A stretch of 64,000 nt of DNA from Monosporascus cannonballus (lineage: Eukaryota; Ascomycota; Sordariomycetes; Xylariales), in the NCBI GenBank assembly GCA_004154925.1, contig QJNS01000042.1:335652-399651 (forward strand), read 5' to 3'. Of the stretch, positions 63,060 through 64,000 are shown one piece after another. A program made the translations under genes and the position numbers. A model generated the notes under the pieces. That model was not told where the DNA came from and did no database searches. It worked only from the letters and a program-made list of their open reading frames with translations. Each line of letters begins with the position of its first letter. The stretch's first letter is position 1.

Positions 63060-63472
63060 ATCAAAGGATTTAATCTGAATGTATTCAGTACTTTAGCCTT
63101 CCCTGACCGTTTAACAGAATACATTTAGATGGAACGCAATCGACGTTAAAGCCCATACTACACGAGTACCTGCTCGCTATCTAATAGGTATTAGCTTACT
63201 GGTGTATTATACAACATTGCGATTATGTAATAGGCATAATGGGACAACTGTAAAAAAGAGTCCACGATGGCTTAAGCCGGCCTTGGTTTGGGATTTTCCT
63301 CGACTGGTCCCGCGATAACGAACAACGATATTGGACCTTTAGTTGGCCTTGAAATGGCTTTCGATATCATGTCGACAACTCACTTGTAAACGAATGTACC
63401 GCAATGAAGGAGACCGTACACCGTAGTACCCAAGGAGCGTATCCGCCTCATCTCTTCCATCTGTGTTCATTG
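63060..63472. other. Unmutated intergenic sequence, no gene seen
   Basis: Base composition is balanced and shows no RIP signature. I see no convincing reading frame, repeat or RNA gene here. The first five bases (atcaa) would be the target duplication of Y. Confidence 0.6.
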
Positions 63473-64000
63473 TTAACCACCTCTTACGAAACAGACCAAT
63501 GGTTTAGCAGTCCAGAAGCGCATTTTCCCCACAGCCCGTAGCAACTTCATCAATAGGAGAGCTGCTTCTATAGTTTGCATCAGGGGAGCCTCCAAATAGT
63601 CACGCGTCAGTAAGTACCAATCCTGAAGCGTTGGGCTCATGAATGACGCAAGATACTTACAGCGATATCCCACTGGTGAGTTATTGTAGCAGAAGCCTAT
63701 GTATTTAAGGATAAGTATACACCCCATTGCTTCCTCTGTAGGGAATCGGCAATAGGCCGGGTGGTACTTACGGACACAGCACCCGTCTCCCAAGGGCGAG
63801 ATCCACTCCCACGAGTGGGCTTTAAAACTGCGAGCACTGTGTTAGATGTGTAGAAAATTGGTCCCAATTGGGGGCTAATGTTTTTTTAGCATATTTACCC
63901 AAGTTGATGGTTGCCGTCGAGAGAGAAGGAGGCTTCCTCGCCGGACCATCCCTCTTCGCTATACAGGACGATCTCGTATGCCTGCGCGATGCCTCCGGCA
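63473..64000 (-). CDS. Partial host gene, two exons seen, unidentified protein
   Basis: The terminal exon spans 63473-63836 and ends at a TAA codon at 63473-63475. The upstream exon spans 63899-64000 and runs off the window. They are joined by a 62-bp intron (63837-63898) with a GTAAAT donor, a CTAAC branch-site sequence and a CAG acceptor. The splice phase fits exactly (GG|T = Gly) and both exons are open in that frame across the junction. Visible residues include EIVLYSEEGWSGEEASFSLD, then SWEWISPLGDGCCVR. There are no stops or RIP changes. Two further GTAAGT donor-like sites (63771 and 63660) lie inside the terminal exon, so extra short introns are possible. The Trp/Gly/Cys-rich character is compatible with a small secreted protein, but the N-terminus is not visible and the family is unknown. 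Confidence 0.6.
63837..63898 (-). other. Predicted 62-bp spliceosomal intron
   Basis: Donor gtaaat at 63898-63893, branch-like ctaac at about 63846-63842, acceptor cag at 63839-63837 (minus strand). Length and motifs are typical of ascomycete introns, and removal keeps the frame open. Confidence 0.65.

Noticed and set aside
62858..63124. 88-codon minus-strand open frame
   Set aside because: It spans the U3 of the Y LTR and crosses into flanking DNA; it looks like a chance frame through GGATCC repeats rather than a gene.

Overview
This window is almost certainly from a filamentous ascomycete (Pezizomycotina). Bases 1-63059 form one extremely AT-rich block with no intact gene. It is a graveyard of LTR retrotransposons shot through with C-to-T / G-to-A changes and in-frame stops. 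TpA is abundant and CpA/TpG are scarce, but CpG is still common. This is the signature of repeat-induced point mutation (RIP) acting on CpA, and together with an abrupt return to ordinary base composition at 63060 it describes a fungal AT-isochore edge.

Layout, left to right. (1) 1-3865: minus-strand Ty3/gypsy element (family 2) with its 5' LTR at 3679-3865, running off the left edge. (2) 3866-10067: plus-strand chromodomain Ty3/gypsy element 1 (family 1), its gag cut by the first element, 3' LTR at 9697-10067, and a 281-bp unmutated MITE inside its integrase. (3) 10068-13113: PR/gag/5' LTR end of minus-strand family 1 element W, split by a solo LTR. (4) 13114-14239 and 20245-22548: an unidentified decayed minus-strand coding region split by family 1 element 2 (14240-20239). 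(5) 22554-29235: complete family 1 element 3 with target duplication CTGTG. (6) 29241-31470: minus-strand Ty1/copia RT-RNase H, holding a 187-bp unmutated insert. (7) 31471-43828: minus-strand family 1 element X, itself split by family 3 element M2 (33233-38754). (8) 43829-63059: minus-strand family 1 element Y, broken by element X's LTR, family 2 element A (46548-53404), family 4 element B (53748-61125) and a solo LTR (61878-62247). (9) 63060-64000: non-mutated host sequence with part of a spliced gene on the minus strand.

Family 1 is a chromovirus: gag with a CCHC knuckle, protease, RT (YLDD), RNase H, integrase, GPY/F domain and chromodomain. Its LTRs share one U5-side half but carry at least five different U3 halves. 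Each U3 is built from its own set of short palindromic repeats. Nothing in the RIP block should make a functional protein. The likely live features are the short inserts that escaped RIP and the host gene at the right edge.

All coordinates of LTRs and duplications were read by eye from aligned copies. Domain limits inside the decayed elements are approximate. Species, expression and database identities cannot be established from the sequence alone.
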